From NCBI GenBank assembly GCA_015490795.1, contig WFXD01000046.1, forward strand, positions 1-47,235: a stretch of DNA of 47,235 bases, in the 5' to 3' direction. A program made the translations under genes and the position numbers. Below are positions 29,896 to 39,554 of this stretch, piece by piece (position 1 is the first letter of the stretch; the number at the start of each line of letters is the position of its first letter). Origin of the DNA: Gammaproteobacteria bacterium (lineage in GTDB: Bacteria; Pseudomonadota; Gammaproteobacteria; Chromatiales; Chromatiaceae). Under the pieces are notes generated by a model. The model did not search any database. It was not told the DNA's origin and worked only from the letters and a program-made list of their open reading frames with translations.

Positions 29896-31671
29896 TTACC
29901 AAACAATCGGTGTTGCTTTTACTGAACCAAATACATTGGTTACCTCGACCTCTGTGGGGCATCCACTAAGGAACAGTGCTGCAATCATGTCATCTTTCCA
30001 GAAGTAGATGACATCTGCATCGACGCCATCGCCAGTAATGCCGGTTACTGAGCTAGGTGCGCCACGGTATAGCTCGTTAAAGCCTTTTCCGCGCAGAAAG
30101 ACGATTCTGTACTTTGAGAAGCACAAAGCAGGTGGCCCCATGGTGATGCTTGGGAGAATATTGGCCTGTAGTGGATTGCTGAGCGTATCTCCCTTCTTCA
30201 CCTGGACGTTGTAGCTTCCGGCAGGCAGGTCGGCTGGAACAGCCACGGTGATCTGGTTTTTATCTGATGCGGTTGGCTCCAGAATAGTGACATTACCGTC
30301 CTGGTCTGTGAGTTGCACGCTCGGCATGTAGTAGCGTGGGATCCACATATAGTTATCGTAATCCCATTCAACACCATCATTCTCGAAACCGTGACCGGCC
30401 AGGACTAAGTTTTCAAATCCTGTGCCTTGTGGCCACATGACGGCATTCATTACGTCCAGTTGCGCAACGGTTGCTCGAACCGGGTAATCGCCCATGTTCA
30501 TTGCATATGCCTGCGCGTCTGGTGCCCCCTCAGGATTGAAGCCGTGGCAACCCCAGCAGTTATCCTGGTTACCAACGTGTCCGTTATAGGGAGCTTCGCC
30601 ACCAGGCACAATACCGTCACCTGCCACATCAGCCTCAATAGAGTGTAGTGATGGGATATCGTGGCAGCGCTGACAGCCCCGAATAGCCCATGTTTCAACG
30701 CTTTCAATTGGATTTCCATCGGCGTCTGTGCGTACTACGTAGCCATCAGGGAACCCAAGTACATCAAAATGGCACCATTCACAGGCATTTACTGCGCCGG
30801 GTGGAAGTTTGTCTGATTCTGCACCTGTAATCCATGGTACGCCAGTTGCGTGGTGGTTTTGCTTGTTTTGAAAGATCGTAATTGCACCAAAGCCTTCACT
30901 GAAAGGGCTTGTGTCATCAAGGGTGCCTGTTGAATTACCATCTGCTGAGTTATGGCAGAAGGTGCAGTTACCCGGGAAGGTTCCGGCTGAGCTTATATTG
31001 TTGTATTCACCTAAGTCGTTTGTTGTGTCATCTTCAGCATCCTTGTTACTTGGCCAAGGCGTAATGATGCTTGGCAGCCAGGTTGGTGCCGGAAGCCCTG
31101 CATCAAGGCTGCGAATCAGATAGCCATGGCACTCTCCGCACTCTGCTGCAAAGGCTTTGGGGGTATCATGATGAACTGTCCTAGGCTGGTTATCCGGCCT
31201 TGGGTCACCATTTGCAAGGTTGACGATGTGGCAGTTAAAACAGTTGCGGTGGTTTTCTACAACGCCGCCATCAGGTCCGACTGGCATAATGATGTGGCAG
31301 CTGAGGCACATATAGTGCGTATCCTCTACACCATCGTTGTCAGCGTCCATGCTTGGCGGTTGCTCAGGCCCGCCTGCAATCAGGCCGCCTCTGAGTGCCC
31401 CTGGCCCTACGTGCAAGTGATGGCGAGTGGGGAGGTAGGACTTTTTAAGCATGGGTATGCCGGTTGGCTGTGGAAGTCCATGCACGAGATCATCAGGCCT
31501 GTGGCATCTCTTGCATGTGTCTGATCCCACTGTATCAAACAGCAGTTGGAACTGGGTATCAGGGATGCCCAGATTCTGGTTAACAGGCGGCGGGGGAACT
31601 ACAGCCCAAGCCGTAATTGTTGAACATGCCAACAATACGATGCCAATAATAGATAAGTGTGTTCTTCTCAT
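29896..31671 (-). CDS. Secreted octaheme c-type cytochrome with C-terminal IPT/Ig-like domains (OmcZ-like candidate)
   Basis: A 591-residue exported cytochrome. A signal peptide (about 1-23, ending AWA) is followed by exactly eight CxxCH haem sites, at residues 53, 122, 144, 178, 236, 297, 333 and 372 (first Cys). At least a dozen further His residues (64, 84, 85, 87, 119, 141, 167, 168, 273, 274, 343, 365) could serve as second axial ligands. From about 395 there are no haems; instead two beta-rich IPT/TIG-like units are seen (LVLAGHGFEN ... GSYNVQVKKGDTLSNPLQ, and IVFLRGKGF ... VEVTNVFGSVKATP). GGAGGG lies upstream of the ATG. The subtilase and isomerase genes follow. Haem number, tail and gene order recall Geobacter OmcZ; this is inference, and a periplasmic or outer-surface redox protein of another kind remains possible. 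Confidence 0.92.
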   Translation of the reverse strand: MRRTHLSIIGIVLLACSTITAWAVVPPPPVNQNLGIPDTQFQLLFDTVGSDTCKRCHRPDDLVHGLPQPTGIPMLKKSYLPTRHHLHVGPGALRGGLIAGGPEQPPSMDADNDGVEDTHYMCLSCHIIMPVGPDGGVVENHRNCFNCHIVNLANGDPRPDNQPRTVHHDTPKAFAAECGECHGYLIRSLDAGLPAPTWLPSIITPWPSNKDAEDDTTNDLGEYNNISSAGTFPGNCTFCHNSADGNSTGTLDDTSPFSEGFGAITIFQNKQNHHATGVPWITGAESDKLPPGAVNACEWCHFDVLGFPDGYVVRTDADGNPIESVETWAIRGCQRCHDIPSLHSIEADVAGDGIVPGGEAPYNGHVGNQDNCWGCHGFNPEGAPDAQAYAMNMGDYPVRATVAQLDVMNAVMWPQGTGFENLVLAGHGFENDGVEWDYDNYMWIPRYYMPSVQLTDQDGNVTILEPTASDKNQITVAVPADLPAGSYNVQVKKGDTLSNPLQANILPSITMGPPALCFSKYRIVFLRGKGFNELYRGAPSSVTGITGDGVDADVIYFWKDDMIAALFLSGCPTEVEVTNVFGSVKATPIVW

Positions 31672-32136
31672 TGAAGTTATCCCTCCAGCTTATTTTGTGA
31701 TTGTTCGAGTTATCTGCGCCTGTCCCTTAAAGCACGCTTACCATTCAAGCGCTGAACCTCGCGACAGAGCCACCAGGAACATGCTTTATTTCTCTTACAC
31801 TGGCATAGTACCAATGCATAAGGAAAAAGAACAGCCTTTTAAAAAAACAAAAAAAAGTAATGTTGTTGTTTATAATCAATGGGTTAAATAAAATAAGCCC
31901 TACTGTAAATGCGGAATCTGATTCCTTTTTCTCAATTATTTTGAACTTTTACTGGAGTTTAATGCCCCTGTTGGCCGGTGCCCCCATTCCATTGTTCTTT
32001 TCAGTCGTGCACCTTAATGCAAAGCATCTCCCACCTGTTAGGCAGTTAGTTCCCGCATCGTAATTTTTAAGGGGGACGCCCCATCTTTCCTGCGCTGCGC
32101 TTTTGCTGCCTGCTGAACTGATAACATCAGCATTAT
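31672..32136. other. Long non-coding gap upstream of the octaheme cytochrome
   Basis: No gene is seen in these 465 bases. Composition is more A/T-rich than the surrounding genes, with long A runs near 31841-31857. It must contain the - strand cytochrome promoter, but I find only weak -10 candidates (for example TACTAT on the - strand near 31810). MITE copy B follows directly. Confidence 0.6.
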
Positions 32137-32311
32137 CCCAGAAAAATCAGTTGAGCCTACTTTGAACGTCTAATGCGCTCAATCTACAGGATTTTCCCCC
32201 ACATTTTGGACTCACCGTATGGGTGATACGCAATCGTTCAAAATGTGGGAAAAAACCCTGTATCTTAAGCACCTTAGCCGCTCTCGCTACGGCTCAACTG
32301 ATTTTTCTAGG
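32137..32311. mobile_element. MITE copy B (175 bp)
   Basis: A non-coding element with terminal inverted repeats of 21 bases: the right end begins GGCTCAACTGATTTTTC, and the left end is its complement with one mismatch (CCC for CCT). Inside lie nested arms (TACAGGATTTTC... and ...ATCCTGTA) and an apex TCACC/GGGTGA, so the whole unit folds into one long hairpin. It is flanked by the direct repeat ATTAT (32132-32136 and 32312-32316). It differs from copy C at about seven positions. It lies 70 bases before the FKBP gene. Confidence 0.92.
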
Positions 32312-32381
32312 ATTATGATGTGGTTACCTTCGCTCAGGTAGTTTATAGTCCAGAATTATCTAATTTTTGGAGTCCTAAAAT

Positions 32382-32819
32382 ATGACTCAGGCAAAGATCG
32401 GGGACATTGTTACTGTTCATTACACCGGCACCTTGGATGACGGCACACAATTCGATTCATCTCAAGGTGGCGAGCCTTTTGTTGTCACTCTGGGGCAAGG
32501 GGAGGCAATACCCAGCTTTGAAAAAGGGTTGGAGGGGATGTCCGTTGGGGATAAAAAATCCATCCGCATCGAGGCGGTGGATGCTTATGGGGAGTTTCAC
32601 GAAGGGCTTGTAAATGAACTTGACAGGAGTGAGATCAATTTAGGCCAAGAGCTGCAGGTCGGCATGGAGATTCAGGCATCAACGCAGGATGGCAACACGT
32701 TTATGCTGGTCATAAAGGCGCTGAATGGCGATAAGGTAACGCTCGACGGAAACCACCCACTGGCAGGGCAGGCCTTGAATTTTGATCTGGAATTGATTGA
32801 TATCAAATCAATAATGTAG
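32382..32819 (+). CDS. FKBP-type peptidyl-prolyl isomerase, SlyD-like
   Basis: A cytoplasmic prolyl isomerase/chaperone of 145 residues with no signal peptide. The FKBP half-domain VTVHYTGTLDDGTQFDSS opens the protein, followed by the insert-in-flap region (about 70-125). NHPLAGQALNFDLELIDI closes the fold, as in SlyD and FkpB. The His/Cys-rich nickel tail of E. coli SlyD is absent, so nickel delivery is unlikely. GGAG sits before the ATG. MITE copy B ends 70 bases upstream; TATGAT at 32314-32319, across its right edge, could be a -10 box, but no good -35 was found. Confidence 0.92.
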   Translation: MTQAKIGDIVTVHYTGTLDDGTQFDSSQGGEPFVVTLGQGEAIPSFEKGLEGMSVGDKKSIRIEAVDAYGEFHEGLVNELDRSEINLGQELQVGMEIQASTQDGNTFMLVIKALNGDKVTLDGNHPLAGQALNFDLELIDIKSIM

Positions 32820-32861
32820 GCTCAAGCATGCTGTATCTCAATTTTATGCCTATCGCAATCG

Positions 32862-32908
32862 ACCACAGTGCGGGGCTTTATCAAGATGGCGCCTGCCCGC
32901 ACTGTGGT
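32862..32908. repeat. Perfect 13-bp hairpin downstream of the FKBP gene
   Basis: ACCACAGTGCGGG (32862-32874) and CCCGCACTGTGGT (32896-32908) are exact inverted complements with a 21-base loop. No T run follows on either strand. It lies between the FKBP stop and MITE copy C and may protect the mRNA 3' end. Confidence 0.8.
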
Positions 32909-32937
32909 TTCAGGATGATAGTGCCCCTATTGTTTAA

Positions 32938-33112
32938 CCTAGAAAAATCAGTTGAGCCTACTGTGAACGTCTAATGCACTCAATCTACAGGATTTTCCCC
33001 CACATTTTGAACTCACCGCATGGGTGATACGCAATCGTTCAAAATGTGGAAAAAAATCCTGTATCTTAAGCACCTTAGCCGCTCTCGCTACGGCTCAACT
33101 GATTTTTCTAGG
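32938..33112. mobile_element. MITE copy C (175 bp), overlapping a gene end
   Basis: Same element as copy B, here with perfect 21-base termini (32938-32958 and 33092-33112) and flanked by the direct repeat TTTAA (32933-32937 and 33113-33117). Its right terminus, read on the - strand, supplies the last five codons and the TGA stop of the rubrerythrin-like gene. No transposase is encoded; movement would need an enzyme in trans. Confidence 0.94.
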
Positions 33113-33592
33113 TTTAACCAAAGCATCTTTTAATTGGGCTAACCTGGACAGGTGGCTTTTCTCTTCCCTGATAATCTCGTCGATACTCTCCCGCCCTTCG
33201 CCGCTCTCTTGCTCTCTTAATTCGTAGTAGAAGAGGATTGACTCCTTCTCTATATTGATCGCAATCTCAACAGCCTCGAGATCGCTGGCAATGCTTTGGG
33301 TGAGCTTGTCAATATCGACACTGGCATTAAAGATACGGGTGGATGTAAAGGCATTAAGATAGTTGTGGTATTCCGCCTCGTCCGTGTGACTCATCTCTAC
33401 GGGAGAGAGGTTATTAAGCAGCCGCTGAAAGGTGTTTTCATGTTCGGCCTCTTCTTCGGCAAGAAAGGTAAAAATGTTTCGAGCCTTTTTATCTGTAGCC
33501 CTGGTTGCCATTGCCTGATAAAAAGCAGCCCCGTTCTTTTCTGCCTCAACTGCCATCGTTACAATTTCAGATGCTGTAAATAGCGCGCTCAT
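33095..33592 (-). CDS. Ferritin-like/rubrerythrin-type diiron protein with MITE-derived C-terminus
   Basis: A four-helix-bundle protein of 165 residues with the expected metal-ligand pattern: Glu in AVEAEKNGAAFY, ExxH in AEEEAEHENTF, Glu in NIEKESILFYYEL and ExxH in IREEKSHLSRL. Rubrerythrin-like proteins of this kind reduce peroxides or store iron; no rubredoxin domain is present, so the electron donor is unknown. The ATG at 33592 has AAGGAG six bases upstream. The end is odd: residues PRKIS and the stop come from the terminus of MITE copy C, and the preceding VK from the duplicated target. The core fold is complete, so the protein is probably active. The native C-terminus is lost or the insertion lay very near it. 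Confidence 0.88.
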   Translation of the reverse strand: MSALFTASEIVTMAVEAEKNGAAFYQAMATRATDKKARNIFTFLAEEEAEHENTFQRLLNNLSPVEMSHTDEAEYHNYLNAFTSTRIFNASVDIDKLTQSIASDLEAVEIAINIEKESILFYYELREQESGEGRESIDEIIREEKSHLSRLAQLKDALVKPRKIS

Positions 33593-33683
33593 AAGGTTCT
33601 CCTTTCGCAATGTGTGCCCCTAAAACGAGAGGCTGGCGATTATTCAGTGTCTTGGTAATGAGATCAACAGTGATATTCAAAGA

Positions 33684-33713
33684 CGCTGCCATCCACCTAA
33701 GTCCGACAGGCTC
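33684..33713. repeat. Solo arm of the dapD-type element at the ettA stop codon
   Basis: Read on the - strand this begins GAGCCTGTCGGACTTAGGTG and matches about 26 of 30 bases of the left arm of the element at 43667-43826. It starts immediately after CTAG (33714-33717), which contains the ettA TAG stop. No matching opposite arm is found, so it seems to be a truncated copy. Confidence 0.7.
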
Positions 33714-35381
33714 CTAGCCATCAATACGCTTGTACTTGATTCGGTGTGGTTGATCCGCATCAGCCCCCAGGCGCCGTTTGCGATCCATTTCGTAGTCGGC
33801 ATAGTTGCCTTCAAACCATGTTACGGTGCTGTTGCCCTCAAAGGCCAGGATGTGGGTTGCAATACGATCCAGGAACCAGCGGTCATGTGAGATGACCAAT
33901 ACACAGCCTGGAAAATCCAGAATAGCCTCTTCGAGCGCGCGCAGTGTTTCGACATCCAGGTCGTTGGTTGGCTCATCGAGCAGCAGCAGGTTGCAGCCGC
34001 TCTTTAGCAGTTTTGCCAGGTGAACGCGGTTGCGCTCACCACCCGAGAGTGAGCCAATGATCTTCTGCTGATCCGTCCCTTTGAAGTTGAAGCGGCTGAC
34101 ATAGGCGCGGGAGGGCATCTCAAAGCGGCCAACGGTGATGATGTCGGAGCCGTCAGATATCTCTTCCCATACGCTCTTGTTGTCATCCAGTGCGTCGCGG
34201 GACTGATCGACACAGGCGATCTGCACGGTATCACCCACATGCAGTTCTCCGGCATCTGGTTTTTCTGCGCCTGTCAGCATGCGGAAGAGGGTGGTTTTAC
34301 CTGCGCCGTTGGGGCCGATGATGCCTACGATGCCGCCTTTGGGCAGATTAAAGTTGAGGTTCTCGATCAGCAGCCGGTCACCAAAGGATTTTTTCAGCCC
34401 AACGGCTTCAATGACCAGGTCGCCCAGCCGTTCACCGGGGGGGATATAGATTTCGTTGGTTTCACTGCGCTTCTGAAACTCCTGGGTCTGTAGCTCATCA
34501 AAGCGTGTCAGACGTGCCTTGCTTTTGGCGTGTCGGCCTTTGGGGTTGCTGCGAACCCACTCCAGCTCGTGTTTCATTGCCTTGGCTCGAGCCTGTTCGC
34601 CCTTCTCTTCCTGTTCCAGTCGTGCCTCTTTCTGCTCCAGCCAGGAGGAGTAGTTGCCCTCCCACGGGATGCCGTGGCCACGATCCAGCTCCAGAATCCA
34701 GCCTGCCACGTTGTCCAGAAAGTAGCGGTCGTGGGTGACGGCAACCACGGTGCCGGGGTAGTCGTGCAGGAAGCGCTCCAGCCAGGCAACGGATTCAGCA
34801 TCGAGGTGGTTGGTCGGCTCGTCCAGCAGCAGCATGTCGGGCTTGGAGAGCAGCAGACGGCAGAGTGCAACGCGGCGGCGCTCGCCGCCAGAGAGCCTGG
34901 TTACGTCGGCATCCCAGGGCGGCAGGCGCAGGGCATCGGCTGCGACCTCCAGGGTGCGATCCAGATTGTGACCATCCTGTGCCTGGATAATGTCTTCGAG
35001 CCTGGCCTGCTCCTTGGCCAGGGCATCGAAATCGGCATCCGGCTCGGCATATTCGGCATAGACCTCATCCAGTCGCTTCAGGGCGTGGATGACCTCGGTC
35101 AGCGCCTCCTCCACATTGCCGCGCACATCCTTCTCCGGGTCGAGCTGTGGCTCTTGTGACAGGTAGCCTACGTTGATGCCGGGCTGGGGACGCGCCTCGC
35201 CTTCGATCTCGGTATCCAGTCCGGCCATGATTTTCAGCAGGGTTGATTTACCTGAGCCGTTGAGGCCGAGCACGCCGATCTTGGCGCCGGGAAAGAAGGA
35301 GAGTGAGATGTCGCGCAGGATCTGCCGTTTGGGCGGGACGATCTTGCCCACCCGGTTCATGGTGTAGATGAATTGAGCCAT
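33714..35381 (-). CDS. ettA: Energy-dependent translational throttle protein EttA (ABC-F)
   Basis: A ribosome-binding ABC-F ATPase that gates entry into elongation according to ATP/ADP level. At 555 residues it is the family length. Two ABC domains are complete: Walker [10 protein letters not shown] and GPNGAGKTT, signatures LSGGERRRV and LSGGERNRV, and Walker [12 protein letters not shown] and [11 protein letters not shown]. The first domain contains the arm, and a charged linker (PtIM, about 245-300) contacts P-site tRNA. No membrane segments are present. It lies 37 bases downstream of ppsA on the same strand. Its TAG stop lies in a CTAG abutted by an element arm. Confidence 0.96.
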   Translation of the reverse strand: MAQFIYTMNRVGKIVPPKRQILRDISLSFFPGAKIGVLGLNGSGKSTLLKIMAGLDTEIEGEARPQPGINVGYLSQEPQLDPEKDVRGNVEEALTEVIHALKRLDEVYAEYAEPDADFDALAKEQARLEDIIQAQDGHNLDRTLEVAADALRLPPWDADVTRLSGGERRRVALCRLLLSKPDMLLLDEPTNHLDAESVAWLERFLHDYPGTVVAVTHDRYFLDNVAGWILELDRGHGIPWEGNYSSWLEQKEARLEQEEKGEQARAKAMKHELEWVRSNPKGRHAKSKARLTRFDELQTQEFQKRSETNEIYIPPGERLGDLVIEAVGLKKSFGDRLLIENLNFNLPKGGIVGIIGPNGAGKTTLFRMLTGAEKPDAGELHVGDTVQIACVDQSRDALDDNKSVWEEISDGSDIITVGRFEMPSRAYVSRFNFKGTDQQKIIGSLSGGERNRVHLAKLLKSGCNLLLLDEPTNDLDVETLRALEEAILDFPGCVLVISHDRWFLDRIATHILAFEGNSTVTWFEGNYADYEMDRKRRLGADADQPHRIKYKRIDG

Positions 35382-35418
35382 GGATTTGGTACTGGTCTGT
35401 AGTTGGCTGGGAGCGGGG

Positions 35419-37806
35419 CTAAAGCCCTGCTTCCGAGTGCTCTTTGGCCATAAAGAGCCAGGTTTCGATGACGGTATCGGGGTTCAGTGAGACGCTGCAT
35501 ATCCCCTGCTCCAGTAACCAGCGCGCCAGATCGGGATGATCGGATGGCCCCTGGCCGCAGATACCGACATATTTACCCGCATCACGGCAGGCCTTGATGG
35601 CCATGCTGAGCATCTTCATCACCGCCGGGTCACGCTCATCAAAGCTTTCGGCAACCAGGCTGGAGTCACGATCCAGCCCCAGGGTGAGCTGGGTCATATC
35701 GTTTGAACCGATGGAGAAGCCATCGAAGTACTCCAGAAACTCTTCGGCCAGCACCGCATTGGATGGCAGCTCACACATCATGATCAGGCGCAGGCCATCT
35801 CTGCCGCGCTGCAGGCCGTTGGCAGCCAGCGCCTCGGTAACGCCTTTGGCTTCGGTCAGTGTGCGCACAAAGGGGATCATCACCTCAACATTGGTCAGCC
35901 CCATGTCGTTGCGTACCCGCTTCAGGGCTTCGCACTCCATCTCGAAGCACTCCTTGAAGCTCTCGGAGATATAGCGGGAGGCGCCGCGGAAGCCGATCAT
36001 CGGGTTCTCCTCCTCCGGCTCGTAGCGTGTGCCTGCGATCAGGTTGGCATATTCGTTGGATTTGAAATCGGACATCCGCACAATGACAGGGTGCGGTGCA
36101 AAGGCCGATGCCAGGGTGGCGATCCCTTCGGTCAGTTTGGTGATAAAGAACTCACGCGGGCTTTCGTAGGCGGCAATGCGGGGTTGGATCTCACCCTTCA
36201 GTGCTTGTGGCAGCTGGTCAAATTCCAGCAGCGCCTTGGGGTGGATGCCGATCATGTTGTTGATGATGAACTCCAGCCGCGCCAGCCCGATACCGGCATG
36301 TGGCAGACCGGCAAAATCGAAGGCGCGATCCGGGTTGCCCACGTTCATCATGATCTTGGTGGGGATCTCTGGCAGGTTGCCCAGCTCGATCTGCGAATAT
36401 TCGAACTCCAGCAGGCCGTTGTAGACATTGCCGGTATCACCTTCCGCGCAGGAGACGGTAACTTCCATGCCATCCTGGATGCGATCCGTGGCATCGTTGC
36501 AGCCGACGACGGCAGGTACGCCCAGTTCACGCGCAATGATGGCGGCATGGCAGGTGCGGCCACCGCGGTTGGTGACAATGGCGGCAGCGCGTTTCATGAT
36601 CGGCTCCCAATCCGGGTCGGTCATGTCGGTGACCAGCACATCGCCAGGCTGGATGTGATCCATATCATCGATGCTCATGATCACCTTGGCGGTGCCTTTG
36701 CCGATGCGCCCGCCGATGCTGCGTCCTTCAACAATAATCTCGCCCTTCTCTTTCATCTCGTAGCGTTCGATCACGTTGCCGGTGCGGCTCTGTACTGTCT
36801 CGGGGCGCGCCTGCACGATGTAGATCTTGCCATCGTTGCCATCCTTGACCCACTCTACGTCCATCGGGCGGCCATAATGTTTTTCGATAATGACTGCCTG
36901 GCGGGCCAGCTCTTCGATATCTGCATCGTTCACGCTGAAAAGGGGGCGCTTCTCTTCCGGCACGTCGATGGTTTTGACCGGGCTCTCCTGATTATCCTCC
37001 GGGGTGGCATAGACCATCTGGATCGCCTTGTCGCCTACATTGCGGCGTACGATGGCAGGACGGCCAGCGGCTAAAGTGGGTTTGTGGACATAGAACTCAT
37101 CCGGATTCACTGCGCCCTGCACCACCATCTCGCCCAGGCCGTAGCTGGAGGTGACAAACACCACGTCACGAAAGCCTGATTCGGTATCCAGCGTAAAGGC
37201 GACACCGGCCGCGCCGATATCACTGCGCACCATGCGCTGAATGCCGGCGGAGAGTGCCACATGGCGGTGCTCGAAACCCTGGTGCACACGGTAGGAGATG
37301 GCGCGGTCGTTGAACAGTGAGGCAAAGACCTCTCGGATGGATGCCTTGATGTTGTCCAGCCCGCAGACATTGAGAAAGGTCTCCTGCTGACCGGCGAAGG
37401 AGGCATCGGGCAGATCCTCTGCGGTTGCTGAGGAGCGCACGGCCCAGGAGAGGTTGCCGCCCTGCTCCTGCTCCAGCTTCGTATAGGCCTCATTGATGGC
37501 TTGGTCCAGCTCGGGCTGGAACTCGGCCTGCATGATCCAGTTGCGGATCCTGGCACCCGTTTGGGCCAGCTTGTTAACGTCATCCACATCCAGCGCATCC
37601 AGCTCTGCCTGGATACGCTCATCCATGTTGTCCTGTGCCAGGAACTCACGGTAGGCAAAGGCGGTGGTGGCAAAGCCGCCCGGCACCCTTACGCCAAGGT
37701 CAGTCAGATTCTGGATCATCTCGCCCAGCGATGCGTTTTTGCCGCCGACCCTGTCGACGTCGTTCATGCCTAATTCTTGTAACCACAGGACATAGTTGTT
37801 GGACAT
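35419..37806 (-). CDS. ppsA: Phosphoenolpyruvate synthase
   Basis: PpsA makes phosphoenolpyruvate from pyruvate and ATP, releasing AMP and phosphate, and so feeds gluconeogenesis. The 795 residues include an ATP-binding N-terminal domain ([10 protein letters not shown]), the phospho-His swivelling domain with His420 in [15 protein letters not shown], and the C-terminal PEP-binding barrel, where the catalytic Cys lies in [12 protein letters not shown]. Start and length agree with E. coli (792). In an autotroph it would link pyruvate to carbohydrate synthesis. A small GGGCT/AGCCC hairpin spans its stop codon. The 155-base gap upstream to cysS shows no gene. Confidence 0.97.
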   Translation of the reverse strand: MSNNYVLWLQELGMNDVDRVGGKNASLGEMIQNLTDLGVRVPGGFATTAFAYREFLAQDNMDERIQAELDALDVDDVNKLAQTGARIRNWIMQAEFQPELDQAINEAYTKLEQEQGGNLSWAVRSSATAEDLPDASFAGQQETFLNVCGLDNIKASIREVFASLFNDRAISYRVHQGFEHRHVALSAGIQRMVRSDIGAAGVAFTLDTESGFRDVVFVTSSYGLGEMVVQGAVNPDEFYVHKPTLAAGRPAIVRRNVGDKAIQMVYATPEDNQESPVKTIDVPEEKRPLFSVNDADIEELARQAVIIEKHYGRPMDVEWVKDGNDGKIYIVQARPETVQSRTGNVIERYEMKEKGEIIVEGRSIGGRIGKGTAKVIMSIDDMDHIQPGDVLVTDMTDPDWEPIMKRAAAIVTNRGGRTCHAAIIARELGVPAVVGCNDATDRIQDGMEVTVSCAEGDTGNVYNGLLEFEYSQIELGNLPEIPTKIMMNVGNPDRAFDFAGLPHAGIGLARLEFIINNMIGIHPKALLEFDQLPQALKGEIQPRIAAYESPREFFITKLTEGIATLASAFAPHPVIVRMSDFKSNEYANLIAGTRYEPEEENPMIGFRGASRYISESFKECFEMECEALKRVRNDMGLTNVEVMIPFVRTLTEAKGVTEALAANGLQRGRDGLRLIMMCELPSNAVLAEEFLEYFDGFSIGSNDMTQLTLGLDRDSSLVAESFDERDPAVMKMLSMAIKACRDAGKYVGICGQGPSDHPDLARWLLEQGICSVSLNPDTVIETWLFMAKEHSEAGL

Positions 37807-37961
37807 AGGAAAATGTGCCTCAGCTTTTGGATTGTTGCAATGTTGAGATTATGTAGTTTTGGTGGATCCGACTGCTTGGATTTGACCGTTCCAGTTTGTT
37901 GCTTCCGTTATGAATTCAGTACCAACGTAGCGCAGATGCGGCCTACTATAACATGATACCT

Positions 37962-39344
37962 TCAGGCTCGCCGCCAACTCGTTCCGTCAGCGCCATCTTC
38001 CAGCACGATACCGGCCTGCTGAAGCTGGTCACGAATGCGATCGGCTTCACTCCAGTTTTTAGCTGCTTTGGCAGCGATGCGCTGTTCAATCAGTTCGTTG
38101 ATCTGCTCATCGCTGAACCCATCTGCATCGCCCTCTCCGCGCAGGTACGCCTCAGGGTCGCTCTGGAGTATGCCGAGCAGGCCGCCCAGGCTGCGCAGAT
38201 CCGCTGCCAGCCCTGCCGCCTGGAGCTTGTCCTGATCCCGCACCCGGTTGATCTCGCGTGCCAGATCGAACAGCACGGCCAGCGCCTCCGGGGTGTTGAA
38301 GTCATCATCCATCACGGCCATGAAGCGCTCCCGGAAGCGTTCACCACCGGCGGGGGTGGCATCAGGCAGGCCGCGCAGTGCGGTGTAGAAGCGGGTCAGT
38401 GCTGCACGCGCATTATCCAGATGCTCATCATCGTAGTTGAGGGGGCTGCGGTAGTGGCTGGTCAGGATGAAATAGCGGATCTCTTCGGCTCGATAGCGCT
38501 CAAGGATCTCTCGAATAGTGAAGAAGTTACCCAGCGATTTGGACATCTTCTCTTCATTGATACGCACAAAACCGTTATGCATCCAGTAGTTGACAAACTT
38601 CTCCCCGGTTGCTCCTTCCGACTGGGCGATCTCGTTTTCATGATGCGGAAATTGCAGATCAGCACCGCCGCCGTGCAGATCAAAATGGTTGCCCAGGCAG
38701 CAGGTCGACATGGCCGAGCACTCGATATGCCAGCCCGGTCGCCCTTCGCCCCAGGGGGATTCCCAGGCAGGCTCTCCCGGCTTGGCCGCTTTCCACAGGG
38801 CAAAATCCAGCGGGTCACGTTTCTCTTCGGCCACCTCAACGCGGGCGCCAGCGCGTAGATCTTCCAGGGCTTTGCCAGAGAGTTTTCCGTACCCCTCAAA
38901 CCGGCTGACGGCATAGTAGACATCGCCATTTCCCGCTGCATAGGCATAGCCCCGGTCGATCAGCTTCTGGACCATATCCAGGATCTCCTGAATATGGCAG
39001 GTCGCCCGAGGCTCTTTGGTGGGCGGCAGCACATTCAGCGCCCTGGCATCCTCATGCATGGCTTGAATGAATCGCTGGGTGAGATGGTGAATGTCCTCCC
39101 CGTTTTCATTTGCACGATTGATGATTTTATCGTCAATATCTGTGATGTTGCGCACATAAGTCACCTCATAGCCGCTTTTTAGCAGATAGCGATAGACCAC
39201 GTCAAACACCACCAGTACTCGTGCGTGACCCAGGTGGCAGTAGTCATATACCGTCATGCCGCAGACATACATGCGTGCCTTTCCCGGCTCGATCGGGGTA
39301 AACTTCTCTTTACGGTTGGTGAGGTTGTTGTGAATCTTGAGCAT
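37962..39344 (-). CDS. cysS: Cysteinyl-tRNA synthetase
   Basis: This class I synthetase charges tRNA-Cys. The zinc ligand Cys28 is in [10 protein letters not shown], and the HIGH-type motif HLGH is at residues 37-40. The remaining zinc ligands are in the GWHIECSAM and [10 protein letters not shown] segments, KMSKS is near 268, and a C-terminal DALR-like tRNA-binding domain follows. At 460 residues it is full length. Next to two divergent cyclophilin genes and lpxH, this is a common gammaproteobacterial neighbourhood (cysS-ppiA/ppiB-lpxH). Confidence 0.97.
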   Translation of the reverse strand: MLKIHNNLTNRKEKFTPIEPGKARMYVCGMTVYDYCHLGHARVLVVFDVVYRYLLKSGYEVTYVRNITDIDDKIINRANENGEDIHHLTQRFIQAMHEDARALNVLPPTKEPRATCHIQEILDMVQKLIDRGYAYAAGNGDVYYAVSRFEGYGKLSGKALEDLRAGARVEVAEEKRDPLDFALWKAAKPGEPAWESPWGEGRPGWHIECSAMSTCCLGNHFDLHGGGADLQFPHHENEIAQSEGATGEKFVNYWMHNGFVRINEEKMSKSLGNFFTIREILERYRAEEIRYFILTSHYRSPLNYDDEHLDNARAALTRFYTALRGLPDATPAGGERFRERFMAVMDDDFNTPEALAVLFDLAREINRVRDQDKLQAAGLAADLRSLGGLLGILQSDPEAYLRGEGDADGFSDEQINELIEQRIAAKAAKNWSEADRIRDQLQQAGIVLEDGADGTSWRRA

Positions 39345-39554
39345 TATAATCCTGAGGTCAAAACAGCGTGCTGCAGATGGTAAACGAAAGCCGTGCTCTA
39401 AAACAGTCCAGCCGTCCCGAGCCAGAGGCTGTCCGGGAACTTTTTATACTGTGTGAACACTCAAACAGGGAGCGTAATCGATGCGCCGTGCTTGTCTTTA
39501 ACAGGCAAATCTAGGATTATCGTCGATCACTACCCCTCAAAACGTCAGGAATAC

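Noticed and set aside
31451-31891. 146-codon open frame overlapping the cytochrome start on the opposite strand
   Set aside because: Mostly antisense to the signal peptide and haem region; no ribosome site or family resemblance.
26412-33112. Repeated sequences as a CRISPR array
   Set aside because: Only three copies, kilobases apart, with inverted termini and target duplications; no spacer pattern.
36091-37074. 327-codon open frame antisense to ppsA
   Set aside because: It is the complement of a highly conserved gene with strong codon bias; no domain or start signal is seen.
39431-39445. GAGGCTGTCCGGGAAC similar to an element terminus before ppiA
   Set aside because: No CTAR edge, no opposite end and only a short match; probably chance or a very decayed copy.
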